Assembly: GCF_006715285.1 (NCBI RefSeq)
Contig: NZ_VFMX01000001.1
Coordinates: 4,340,001 to 4,404,000, forward strand
Origin: Arthrobacter sp. SLBN-83
Lineage (GTDB): Bacteria > Actinomycetota > Actinomycetes > Actinomycetales > Micrococcaceae
Length of the DNA stretch: 64,000 bases
Direction: 5' to 3'
Shown: positions 51,855 to 59,560 of the stretch, in pieces
Numbering within the stretch: the first letter of the stretch is position 1
Layout of the letters: the number at the start of each line of letters is the position of its first letter
Made by a program: the position numbers and the translations under genes
The notes under the pieces: generated by a model
Database searches by the model: none
Told to the model about the DNA's origin: nothing
Seen by the model: only the letters and a program-made list of their open reading frames with translations

Positions 51855-52040
51855 AGCCGGCTCCTTCTTGTGAACAGCACCACAGCGTTGTGATGCGTGC
51901 TACAGACTGTAGGGTGGCGGCCGTCACGGGAATGCCTTTGGCTCAATTGATTGGCATACTGCTTATTGGGAGCATTTTGCTCATTGTGCTCACCACGTTT
52001 TCGCACTAAACCACCAACCCACGCCCGTCAAGGAGGATGA

Positions 52041-53798
52041 ATGCAGCGACCCGTGCCCCGGCAGCCGCTGCGGTTTTCCACCCAGACTTTGCTGCTGCAG
52101 CTGGCCGTGGTGCTGCTGGTGGTGCTGCTCAGCGCCGCCGTGCACGCTTGGCTGACGTACGACCGGGTGGGCAGCGATGCGGAGAACCAGGCGCTGACGC
52201 TGGCGCGGACCGTGGCTTCCGACCCCGAGGTGCGCGCCAATGTGCTGGCCATCAGTGAACAGCCCGGCACTCCCCCGCCGGCCGAGCTCCTGGCCGGCCC
52301 GCTCCAGTCCTCCGCCGAGGCAGCGCGGACCCGGACCGGGGCGCTGTTCGTGGTGATCACCGACGAAACGGGCATCCGGCTGGCCCACCCGGATCCGCAG
52401 CGGCTCGGCGAGAAGGTGAGCACCGACCCGTCCGAAGCATTGTCCGGGCAGGAGATCACCACCCGGAACACCGGAACCCTGGGGCCTTCCGCCGGGGCGA
52501 AGGTTCCCGTGTACGCTCCCGGCAGCAGCACGGTGGTGGGCGAGGTGAGCGTGGGCTACTCCATGGAAACCGTGGCCCAGAGCGTGGCCCGCGACATCGG
52601 CCCGGTGGCCCTGACCGCCGCAGGCGCCCTGCTCGCGGGGATCCTGGGGTCCTTCCTGCTGCGCCGCCGCCTGCAGCGCCTCACCCTGGGGCTGGAACCC
52701 GAGGAGATCAGCACGCTGGTCCACGACCAGGTGGCGGTGCTGCAGGGTGTGGACGACGGCGTCATCGGTGTGAGTGCCGACGGCCGGGTCAGCGTGTTCA
52801 ACGCCGCCGCGCAGCGGCTGCTTGGTTTGCCGGACCTGGCGGGGTCCCGCTGGGAGGACGCGCCGGTGCCGGACCAGCTGAAGTCGCTGACCCGGCCGGC
52901 GTCTGCAACTGCCGGTCCTGGCGTTTCCATCACCGCGGGTGCCACGCCTGACGCCCTGGAGCTGGTGGCCGGCGGCCGGGTGCTGGTGGTGAACGCCCGC
53001 AAGGCGCTGCATCGGCGGGAGGACCTGGGCTGGGTGATCATGCTGCGTGACCGCACGGAACTGCAGGGGCTCACGCGGCAGCTGGACGCCGTCGGGACCA
53101 TGTCCACGGCGCTGCGTGCCCAGCGGCATGAGTTCGCCAACCAGCTGCACACCCTTGCCGGCTTCCTGGGCATCGGGCAGCACCAGGAAGCACGCGATTA
53201 CCTGGCCACGCTGGCAGCCACCGGGCCGCTCAAGTTCCCGGTGGACCAGGCCGAGCTGCTCCAGGACCCGTACCTGCAGGCGTTCGTGGGTGCCAAGGGC
53301 GTGGAGGCCGACGAGCGGGGCGTCGCCCTGCGCATCGGCCCGGAGACCCTGGTCCGCGGGCAGGTGACGGATGCCCAGGATGTCACCACGGTGCTGGGGA
53401 ACCTGATCGACAACGCAGTCAACGCCGCCGTGGCCGGCTCAGCGACGGACCGCTGGATTGAGCTTGAGGTGCTGGATGAACCGGGCGACGACGGCGGCAC
53501 CCTGCACGTGGTGGTCGCCGATTCCGGTGACGGGCTGGCAGAGGGAACGGATGCGGAGCACGTCTTTGCGGAGGGTTTCACCACCTCCGCCGGTCCTGTC
53601 CGTGCCGGCGGCGGGCAGGGCTTCGGGCTGGCTTTGGCGCGCCAGCTGGCACGGCGCCGCGGTGGCGATGTAAAGGTGCTGGAACGCGGGGCCAAGGGCG
53701 GGCCGGGTGCCGTGTTCATGGCTACCCTTCCGCACACCACGGCAGGCAACCCTGCCGACAGTAATCTGGGGGCAGCCGGAAAGGATGGGAATGGCTGA
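52041..53798 (+). CDS. CitA/DcuS-type sensor histidine kinase
   Basis: A 585-aa membrane kinase sensing extracellular carboxylates. TM1 ~18-38, an extracytoplasmic PDC/PAS-like sensor ~40-185, TM2 ~190-212, a cytoplasmic PAS ~230-330, then the kinase core with phospho-acceptor H363 in AQRHEFANQLHTLAGF and ATP-binding motifs NLIDNAVNAA, DSGDGL and GGGQGFGLALARQL. AAGGAGG lies just before the ATG. It overlaps the regulator gene by 8 bp. Likely ligand: citrate, from the divergent transporter. Confidence 0.9.
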   Translation: MQRPVPRQPLRFSTQTLLLQLAVVLLVVLLSAAVHAWLTYDRVGSDAENQALTLARTVASDPEVRANVLAISEQPGTPPPAELLAGPLQSSAEAARTRTGALFVVITDETGIRLAHPDPQRLGEKVSTDPSEALSGQEITTRNTGTLGPSAGAKVPVYAPGSSTVVGEVSVGYSMETVAQSVARDIGPVALTAAGALLAGILGSFLLRRRLQRLTLGLEPEEISTLVHDQVAVLQGVDDGVIGVSADGRVSVFNAAAQRLLGLPDLAGSRWEDAPVPDQLKSLTRPASATAGPGVSITAGATPDALELVAGGRVLVVNARKALHRREDLGWVIMLRDRTELQGLTRQLDAVGTMSTALRAQRHEFANQLHTLAGFLGIGQHQEARDYLATLAATGPLKFPVDQAELLQDPYLQAFVGAKGVEADERGVALRIGPETLVRGQVTDAQDVTTVLGNLIDNAVNAAVAGSATDRWIELEVLDEPGDDGGTLHVVVADSGDGLAEGTDAEHVFAEGFTTSAGPVRAGGGQGFGLALARQLARRRGGDVKVLERGAKGGPGAVFMATLPHTTAGNPADSNLGAAGKDGNG

Positions 53799-54453
53799 CG
53801 ATTTTCGGGTCCTGATCGTGGACGACGACTTCCATGTCGCCAAGCTGCACGCGGCCTATGTGGATTCGGTGGCGGGCTTCCTCGCCCTGGCCCCGGTTGG
53901 CACGGCATCCCTGGCGCTGCAGGCTATCCACAGCCTGCGGCCGGACCTGGTGCTGCTGGACGTCTACCTTCCGGATGCCTCCGGCCTGGACCTGCTCCAG
54001 CAACTGGATGTGGACACGATCATCCTCAGCGCTGCCTCCGATCCCGCGTCGGTCCGGGTGGCGTTCCGCCGCGGGGCGCTGGGGTACCTGCTCAAGCCCT
54101 TTACGGCGGAGTCACTGTCCCAGCAGCTGCGCTCCTACGCCCGGTACCGGCGCCTCCTGGGCCAGCCGGGGGCGCTGGACCAGGACGGCGTGGAACGCGC
54201 AAAACGGTCGCTGATTCCGGGCGACGTCACGCCGTCGTCGAAACCGCGCTCCGCAACGGAGGCGGCGGTGCTGGAATCACTGGCCCCGGGCGAGCAGTAC
54301 TCTGCCGCCGAGGTGGCCGCCCGGGTGGGCGTCTCCCGCGCCACCGCCCAGCGGTACCTGTCCTCGCTGGCCGACGACGGCGCGGTGGACATCCAGCTCC
54401 GCTACGGCACCACCGGCAGGCCGGAACACCGCTACGGCCTGCCGGCCCGGTAG
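53791..54453 (+). CDS. CitB/DcuR-type response regulator
   Basis: A 220-aa regulator: receiver domain with acidic triad VDDD and phospho-acceptor D57 in LVLLDVYLPD, Lys in YLLKPF, then a linker and a C-terminal HTH (YSAAEVAARVGVSRATAQRY, GRPEHRYGL). Translationally coupled to the kinase by an 8-bp overlap; AAGGA lies 5 bases before the chosen ATG. It should activate the divergent citrate transporter from the AT-rich gap 51855-52040, which contains GAGCATTTTGCTC. Confidence 0.9.
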   Translation: MADDFRVLIVDDDFHVAKLHAAYVDSVAGFLALAPVGTASLALQAIHSLRPDLVLLDVYLPDASGLDLLQQLDVDTIILSAASDPASVRVAFRRGALGYLLKPFTAESLSQQLRSYARYRRLLGQPGALDQDGVERAKRSLIPGDVTPSSKPRSATEAAVLESLAPGEQYSAAEVAARVGVSRATAQRYLSSLADDGAVDIQLRYGTTGRPEHRYGLPAR

Positions 54454-54463
54454 GGCAGGGGAA

Positions 54464-54844
54464 CTACGCGCTCTTCTGGGCGACCAGTTCGATCTCGACG
54501 AGCATCTTCGGGTCCAGGAACGGCAGCACGTGGACCAGGGAGAGAGTGGGGCGGATTTCGCCAAACACCTCGCCGTGGGCCCGGCCGGCTTCTTCCCATT
54601 TGCTGATGTCCGTCAGGTACAGCTTGGACTGCACCACGTCCCCGTAGGCGAAGCCCGCGTCGGCCAGGACCTTGCCGAGTTTCTGCAGGATGTACTGGGT
54701 CTGCGTGTAGAAGTCGTCCCCCACCACGCCGTCCTCGCCGCTGGCGGCGGTGGCGGAGATGTACAGGGTGTTGTCCACCTGGACGGCGCGGGAGTAACCG
54801 AGGGTCTGTTCCCAGACGGATCCGCTGCCGAAGGTTTTGCGCAT
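54464..54844 (-). CDS. RidA/YjgF-family protein
   Basis: A 126-aa RidA-type enamine/imine deaminase-like protein, which in the archetype quenches reactive intermediates from PLP enzymes. YSRAVQVDNTLYISATAASG, VVQSKLYLTDISKWEEAG and MLVEIELVA match the family; the Arg of the canonical active site (near residue 105 in E. coli RidA) is not in the usual R-x-x-V-E-I context (here PKMLVEIEL), so deaminase activity is uncertain. ATG 54844 chosen, with AAAGG upstream. Confidence 0.85.
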   Translation of the reverse strand: MRKTFGSGSVWEQTLGYSRAVQVDNTLYISATAASGEDGVVGDDFYTQTQYILQKLGKVLADAGFAYGDVVQSKLYLTDISKWEEAGRAHGEVFGEIRPTLSLVHVLPFLDPKMLVEIELVAQKSA

Positions 54845-54891
54845 GGGTGGGCCTTTCAAAGCTGGAATGGGTCGCCACCACTGTAGGGCTG

Positions 54892-55395
54892 CTACAGGTC
54901 GCGTCGATAAACCAGCAGTTTTGTGTCGGTGCCGGGAACGAACCAGTCCCGCTCGGGCACGCGCTGGAAACCGGTCTTGCGGTACAGCCCGTGCGCGCTT
55001 TCCCAGGCCTGGCCGGTGGTGAGTGACACTCCCTTGATGCCGGGAAGGGTCTTCGCGTGGCTGAGGATGGCGTCCACCATGGCCTTGCCGGCACCGCTGC
55101 GCTGCACGGCCGGGTCCACTACCAGCATGCGGAACTCCAGCTCATCCTGCAGCGCGATGTCCGCGTACGGTTCCCCGGCCAGCGCCAACGTGACCGAGCC
55201 GATAACGGTTCCTTCCCGTTCCGCCACCCAAATGGTGGCCTGCTCGGCGCGGGCCGCAACGTCCATGATCTTGACCATGTACGGGTGGGCGGCGTCGTCG
55301 AAGTAGCCTGCGGAAAGGTAGGAGTCGCCGGTGATGCGGGCGACGGCGGCGAAATCGGCCTTGACGGCGGGACGGATGGTCAACTGCTTGTGCAC
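54892..55395 (-). CDS. GNAT-family N-acetyltransferase
   Basis: A 167-aa single-domain GNAT with the acetyl-CoA loop VQRSGAGKAMVDAIL and the late GLYRKTGFQRVPERDW. GTG start. Substrate unknown. It is the next minus-strand gene after RidA, 48 bp upstream, and could be co-transcribed. Confidence 0.85.
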   Translation of the reverse strand: MHKQLTIRPAVKADFAAVARITGDSYLSAGYFDDAAHPYMVKIMDVAARAEQATIWVAEREGTVIGSVTLALAGEPYADIALQDELEFRMLVVDPAVQRSGAGKAMVDAILSHAKTLPGIKGVSLTTGQAWESAHGLYRKTGFQRVPERDWFVPGTDTKLLVYRRDL

Positions 55396-55506
55396 CCGTC
55401 AATGGTAGTAGCCCGCGTACCTCGTCTCCGGCGGAAACGCGCTTTCCGTGATCGAACTATCAGTACGGGCGACTGGAGCACGTGCGACTGCCGGCACGTA
55501 CCCCTT

Positions 55507-56316
55507 TTACAGTGGGAACTTGCCGGACAGTTCCAGGCTGGCGGCGCAGGTCCAGGCGTCCAGGCGCTCGTCGTCGGTGGGACCGCCGTCGAGCGGGCTG
55601 GTGAGGCGCGGCCTGCGCACCCAGCAGCCGGCTTCCTCCGCGATCAGGGCGCCGGCCGAGAAGTCATGCTCGTTTAGCCCCCGCTCGCCATAGGCGTCAT
55701 GGGTTCCATCCGCCACCATGCACAGGTCGAGGGCGGCGGAACCAAGGCGGCGGACATCGGCAAAGCCGTCCATCAAGGCACCGAAGGCCGCAGCCTGTTG
55801 GACGCGGATCCCGGGCTCGTAGCTGAACCCGGTGGCCAGGATCTGCCCGGTGCGCCCCGGAACCGGCCCGTCGAGCCTGGTGACGGTGCCCCGCTCCTCC
55901 AGCCACGCACCGTGGCCGCGGGCAGCGTAGTACACCCGGCCCAGCGCTGGCGCGTTCACGACGCCGGCCTGCCAGACGCCGTCGGCATCCGCCACGGCCA
56001 CGGAGGTGGCGTAGTAGACGATGTTGCGGATGAAGTTGGTGGTGCCATCCAGGGGGTCGATGGACCAGCGGTAGCCGGTGGGGTGGGCAGCGCGGGTGGT
56101 TCCCTGTTCCTCACCCGTGACGCTGTCGCCTGGGCGGGCAGCGGAAATGACATCCCGCACGGCATTTTCGGCAGCGACGTCATAGGCGGTCACCCAGTCC
56201 CCCGCCGCTCCCTTGTTGCTTGCGTCCAGGGCCTTGCCATCCCGGCCGGACAGGACCTTGGCGCCTGCTGCCGCAGCCTGTTTGGCCACCTCCAGGAGCT
56301 CCGAAGCGGATGTCAT
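55507..56316 (-). CDS. Inositol monophosphatase family protein
   Basis: A 269-aa Mg2+-dependent phosphatase. Metal motifs: GEEQG (E69/E70), DPLDGTTNFIRN (D87, D90) and GSAALDLCMVADG with the late metal Asp. Family members act on inositol phosphates, histidinol phosphate or PAP; the family assignment does not settle which. Its start overlaps the ligA stop by four bases (ATGA). Confidence 0.85.
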   Translation of the reverse strand: MTSASELLEVAKQAAAAGAKVLSGRDGKALDASNKGAAGDWVTAYDVAAENAVRDVISAARPGDSVTGEEQGTTRAAHPTGYRWSIDPLDGTTNFIRNIVYYATSVAVADADGVWQAGVVNAPALGRVYYAARGHGAWLEERGTVTRLDGPVPGRTGQILATGFSYEPGIRVQQAAAFGALMDGFADVRRLGSAALDLCMVADGTHDAYGERGLNEHDFSAGALIAEEAGCWVRRPRLTSPLDGGPTDDERLDAWTCAASLELSGKFPL

Positions 56317-58685
56317 GCGTTTTCCTCCACCCTGTTCTCCCCGACAGTGTTCTCCCCCGGAGTGTTCTCCCCCGCGGTGGCCGGCAGGGTCGCCTCTTCG
56401 TTGCCGTCGTCGTCTGCTTCTTCTACGCTGCTGGCTGCTCCTGTGTCCGCTGCTGCCCCGTCACCCAAAGCTGCCGGGCCACCGTCGAGCAATTGCCGGA
56501 ACCCGTCCTCATCCAGCACCCGGATTCCGAGCTGCTCTGCCTTGTCCAGCTTGCTGCCGGCGCTTTCGCCGGCCACCACGTAGCTGGTGTTCTTGGAAAC
56601 GGAGCCCGCGGCCTTGCCGCCCCGGAGCAGGATTGCCTCCTTGGCCTCGTCGCGGCTGAAGTTGGGCAGGGAGCCGGTGACCACCACGGTGAGCCCTTCG
56701 AGGGTGCGCGGCATGGACTCGTCCTGTTCGTCCTCCATGCGCACCCCGGCGGCGGCCCAGCGCTCGACGATCTCCACGTGCCAGTCCTCGGCGAACCATT
56801 CCTTCAGGGCCGCGGCGATGGTGGGCCCCACCCCGTCCACGTGGGCCAGTTCCTCCTCGGAGGCTGCGCGGATGCGGTCCATGGAGCCGAACGCCTGCGC
56901 CAGGGCCCGCGATGCGCGGGGACCAACGTGCCGGATGGACAAGGCAACCAGCACGCGCCACAAGGGCTGGGTCTTGGCCTTTTCGAGTTCCTTGAAGAGC
57001 TTCTGCGTAGTGGCCGTGGGCTTGGACGGCGACTTGGCCGTGCCCTTGCTGAAGAAGTAGGGCACCAACTCGTACTCACCCGTGGGGACCCCCTTGGCCT
57101 TTTTCTCGCGCCGGATCCTGACATCGGCCAGGTCCTCGGGCGTGAGGTCGAAGAGCCCCGCTTCGGAGGTCAGCGGCGGCACCTCAGGTTCGATGGGCTG
57201 GGTCAGGGCGATGGCGGCTTCCCAGCCCAGGGCCTCGATGTCGAACGCGCCCCTGCCGGCTACGTGGAACACCCGCTCGCGCAGCTGGGACGGGCAGGAC
57301 CGGGCGTTGGGACAGCGGACGTCCACGTCCCCTTCCTTGGCCGGGGCCAGCGGTGTGCCGCAGGAGGGGCATTCAGTGGGCATGACGAAGTCGCGCACCG
57401 GGGGATCCTGCTGGTCGCGGAGATTCAGGACCGGGCCCACGATCTCGGGAATGACGTCCCCCGCTTTCCGCAGGATCACGATGTCGCCGATCTTGACACC
57501 CTTGGCCTTGACCACGTCCTGGTTGTGCAAGGTGGCCATCTCCACTGTGGATCCGGCAACCTTGACCGGCTCCATGACGCCGTAGGGGGTGACGCGGCCG
57601 GTGCGGCCCACGTTGACCTGGATGTCCAGCAGCTTGGTGTGGACTTCCTCCGGCGGATACTTGTAGGCCACGGCCCAGCGGGGAACGCGGGTGGTGTTGC
57701 CCAGGGCCCGCTGGATGGCGAAGTCATCCACCTTGATCACGATGCCGTCGATCTCATGGAGCAGCTTGTGGCGCTGGTCGCCGTACCGCTTGATGAAGCC
57801 CAGGACGTCGTCGCGGGCTTCCAGCACCTCGAAGTACGGACTGACGGGCAGGCCCCACTCCTTGAGCAACCCATACGTTTCCGACTGGCTGCCGGCCTCA
57901 AGCCCCTCCCGGGCGCCGATGCCGTGGACGAACATTTTCAGGGGCCGCTTGGCGGTCTCGGCCGGGTCCTTCTGGCGCAGCGACCCGGCGGCAGCGTTCC
58001 GGGGGTTGGCCAGTGGAGCCTTGCCGGCTTCGATCAGTGCTTCATTGAACTCCGCGAAGGCTTTGGAGGGGATGAAGACTTCACCGCGCACCTCCATCTC
58101 GGCCGGGAAGCTGCTGCCGGCCAGTTCCTGCGGGATTTCCTTGATGGTGAGCAGGTTGTGGGTGATGTCCTCACCCGTGGTGCCGTCGCCGCGGGTGGCA
58201 GCCCGAACCAGCCTGCCGTCCCGGTACAAAAGGTTGACTGCCAGGCCGTCGATCTTGAGTTCGGTCAGCCAGGCTGCCTTGGCGCCGCCGTCACCGATTT
58301 TTTCGATGCTGGCCTCGGCCCGGTTGAGCCAGGCCTCAAGCTCCTCCAGCGAGAAGACGTCCTCCAGGCTGTACATCCGCTGCAGGTGTTCCACCGGGGC
58401 GAACGCGGCGGAGACCTCGCCGCCCACTTCCTGGGTAGGTGAATCGTTGGCCACCAGTTCCGGGTGCAGCGCCTCGATCTCCTCGAGCCGGCGGAAGAGG
58501 GCGTCGAATTCGGCATCCGACACCAGCGGCGCGTCCTCCTGGTAATACGCGAACCGGTACTTTCGCACCAGATCCGCAAGGTTTTCGTATTCCTCGCGGA
58601 TGGCCTCTGTGGGGACCGCCTCTGGTTCGTGCGGTGCCGTGGTCCGGGCGGCGGTCTTTTCTGCGGGTCCTGGTCCTGTGCTCAC
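56313..58685 (-). CDS. ligA: NAD-dependent DNA ligase
   Basis: A 790-aa replication and repair ligase. Catalytic K144 in LTELKIDGLAV; N-terminal Ia domain (YYQEDAPLVSDAEFDAL); OB fold; four-Cys zinc finger (CPSCGTPL ... CPNARSCPSQL); helix-hairpin-helix region; BRCT domain (LEGLTVVVTGSLPNFSRDEA). It is ~100 residues longer than typical LigA because of an N-terminal extension and a ~55-residue acidic tail with a tandem GENTxGENxxGEN repeat coded by 15-nt units at 56332-56378. GTG start 58685; the farther open frame is antisense overlap only. Confidence 0.95.
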   Translation of the reverse strand: MSTGPGPAEKTAARTTAPHEPEAVPTEAIREEYENLADLVRKYRFAYYQEDAPLVSDAEFDALFRRLEEIEALHPELVANDSPTQEVGGEVSAAFAPVEHLQRMYSLEDVFSLEELEAWLNRAEASIEKIGDGGAKAAWLTELKIDGLAVNLLYRDGRLVRAATRGDGTTGEDITHNLLTIKEIPQELAGSSFPAEMEVRGEVFIPSKAFAEFNEALIEAGKAPLANPRNAAAGSLRQKDPAETAKRPLKMFVHGIGAREGLEAGSQSETYGLLKEWGLPVSPYFEVLEARDDVLGFIKRYGDQRHKLLHEIDGIVIKVDDFAIQRALGNTTRVPRWAVAYKYPPEEVHTKLLDIQVNVGRTGRVTPYGVMEPVKVAGSTVEMATLHNQDVVKAKGVKIGDIVILRKAGDVIPEIVGPVLNLRDQQDPPVRDFVMPTECPSCGTPLAPAKEGDVDVRCPNARSCPSQLRERVFHVAGRGAFDIEALGWEAAIALTQPIEPEVPPLTSEAGLFDLTPEDLADVRIRREKKAKGVPTGEYELVPYFFSKGTAKSPSKPTATTQKLFKELEKAKTQPLWRVLVALSIRHVGPRASRALAQAFGSMDRIRAASEEELAHVDGVGPTIAAALKEWFAEDWHVEIVERWAAAGVRMEDEQDESMPRTLEGLTVVVTGSLPNFSRDEAKEAILLRGGKAAGSVSKNTSYVVAGESAGSKLDKAEQLGIRVLDEDGFRQLLDGGPAALGDGAAADTGAASSVEEADDDGNEEATLPATAGENTPGENTVGENRVEENA

Positions 58686-58797
58686 AAACCTATCTTGCCT
58701 TACACCTCCGACAGCCACCCGGCAGGCCCGCGCGGCAGGCAGGAAGCGTCGCAGCCGGAAAGCCCCGGCAGCCAGGCAGTGTTGCCGCAGGAACGGC

Positions 58798-59439
58798 TCA
58801 GTGCGACCGAAGCCGGTTGCGGTTCCGGGTCCACCACGCGAAGGCTCCGGCGGACACTGCCAGCAGCACCGTTCCGGCGACGATGGGCAGCAGCGCCGGG
58901 CCGTCAGGGCCATGGCCACCTGCGGGGGCAACGGCAGCCAATTGGGCAGGCGCGGCGGACCGGGTGACTGGGCTGTTCCAGTCCTGGCCGCTGGACGGGC
59001 CGGTGGGAGGCCGGTAACCGGCGGCGGCCGAGGCAGTGTCGGGGGCAGGCTCATCCGGGACTGCCGCTTCGGTCGCAGGGATCGCTGCCGGATCAAGTGC
59101 CGGGGCGACGGGCTGTGGGGGCATATTTGTCTGCGGCGGCTGGGGCTGGGCCGGCTGGGCGGGCGGCTCGGCAGGCGGCGCCGGCGGGGCCGGCGGAGCA
59201 ACGGGTTCCTTGGATTTCCGAGGGCGGCCGGGCTGGCTTGAGTCCGGGCTGCCGGCAAGGATGGGCACGCAGATCAGGCCGCAGTCTGAAGGAGCCTGGG
59301 TATCTGACGCCGGGACGGGCGTGGGTTCAGCTGTGGCAGCGAGCGCCGGGCCGGCGGGGAAGAAGCCAAAGGCGAGGGCCAGGACGGCTGCGGATGCCGT
59401 TGTCGAAACGGCGTGGCGGAGCGGTGCGGACGGGGTCAT
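58798..59439 (-). CDS. Secreted Pro-rich, C-terminally anchored protein
   Basis: A 213-aa envelope protein. Residues 1-34 form a Sec signal peptide ending ...GPALAATA. The mature part is Pro/Ala-rich with two cysteines (SDCGLICVP), and a Pro/Gln stretch near residues 80-110. A C-terminal helix (ALLPIVAGTVLLAVSAGAFAWW) ends in RNRNRLRSH, giving a membrane anchor without an LPxTG motif. AAAGG precedes the ATG. It lies just downstream of the type VII ATPase and may be part of that locus, but this is positional. Confidence 0.7.
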   Translation of the reverse strand: MTPSAPLRHAVSTTASAAVLALAFGFFPAGPALAATAEPTPVPASDTQAPSDCGLICVPILAGSPDSSQPGRPRKSKEPVAPPAPPAPPAEPPAQPAQPQPPQTNMPPQPVAPALDPAAIPATEAAVPDEPAPDTASAAAGYRPPTGPSSGQDWNSPVTRSAAPAQLAAVAPAGGHGPDGPALLPIVAGTVLLAVSAGAFAWWTRNRNRLRSH

Positions 59440-59508
59440 TGCTACCTTTCGATGCGCGCAGCCCCCCACCACGGCTTTCTGGTGTCCCCGGTAGTCTTCT
59501 ACAGCGCC

Positions 59509-59547
59509 CTGCGGGGCCGCAAATCCGCAGCAGTGGCGGCCCCGCAG
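59509..59547 (-). terminator. Hairpin after the type VII ATPase gene
   Basis: CTGCGGGGCCGC (59509-59520) pairs with GCGGCCCCGCAG (59536-59547), a perfect 12-bp stem with a 15-nt loop, 14 bp past the ATPase stop on the minus strand. A following T-rich stretch is weak. Confidence 0.5.
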
Positions 59548-59560
59548 TTATCGGGCCTGT

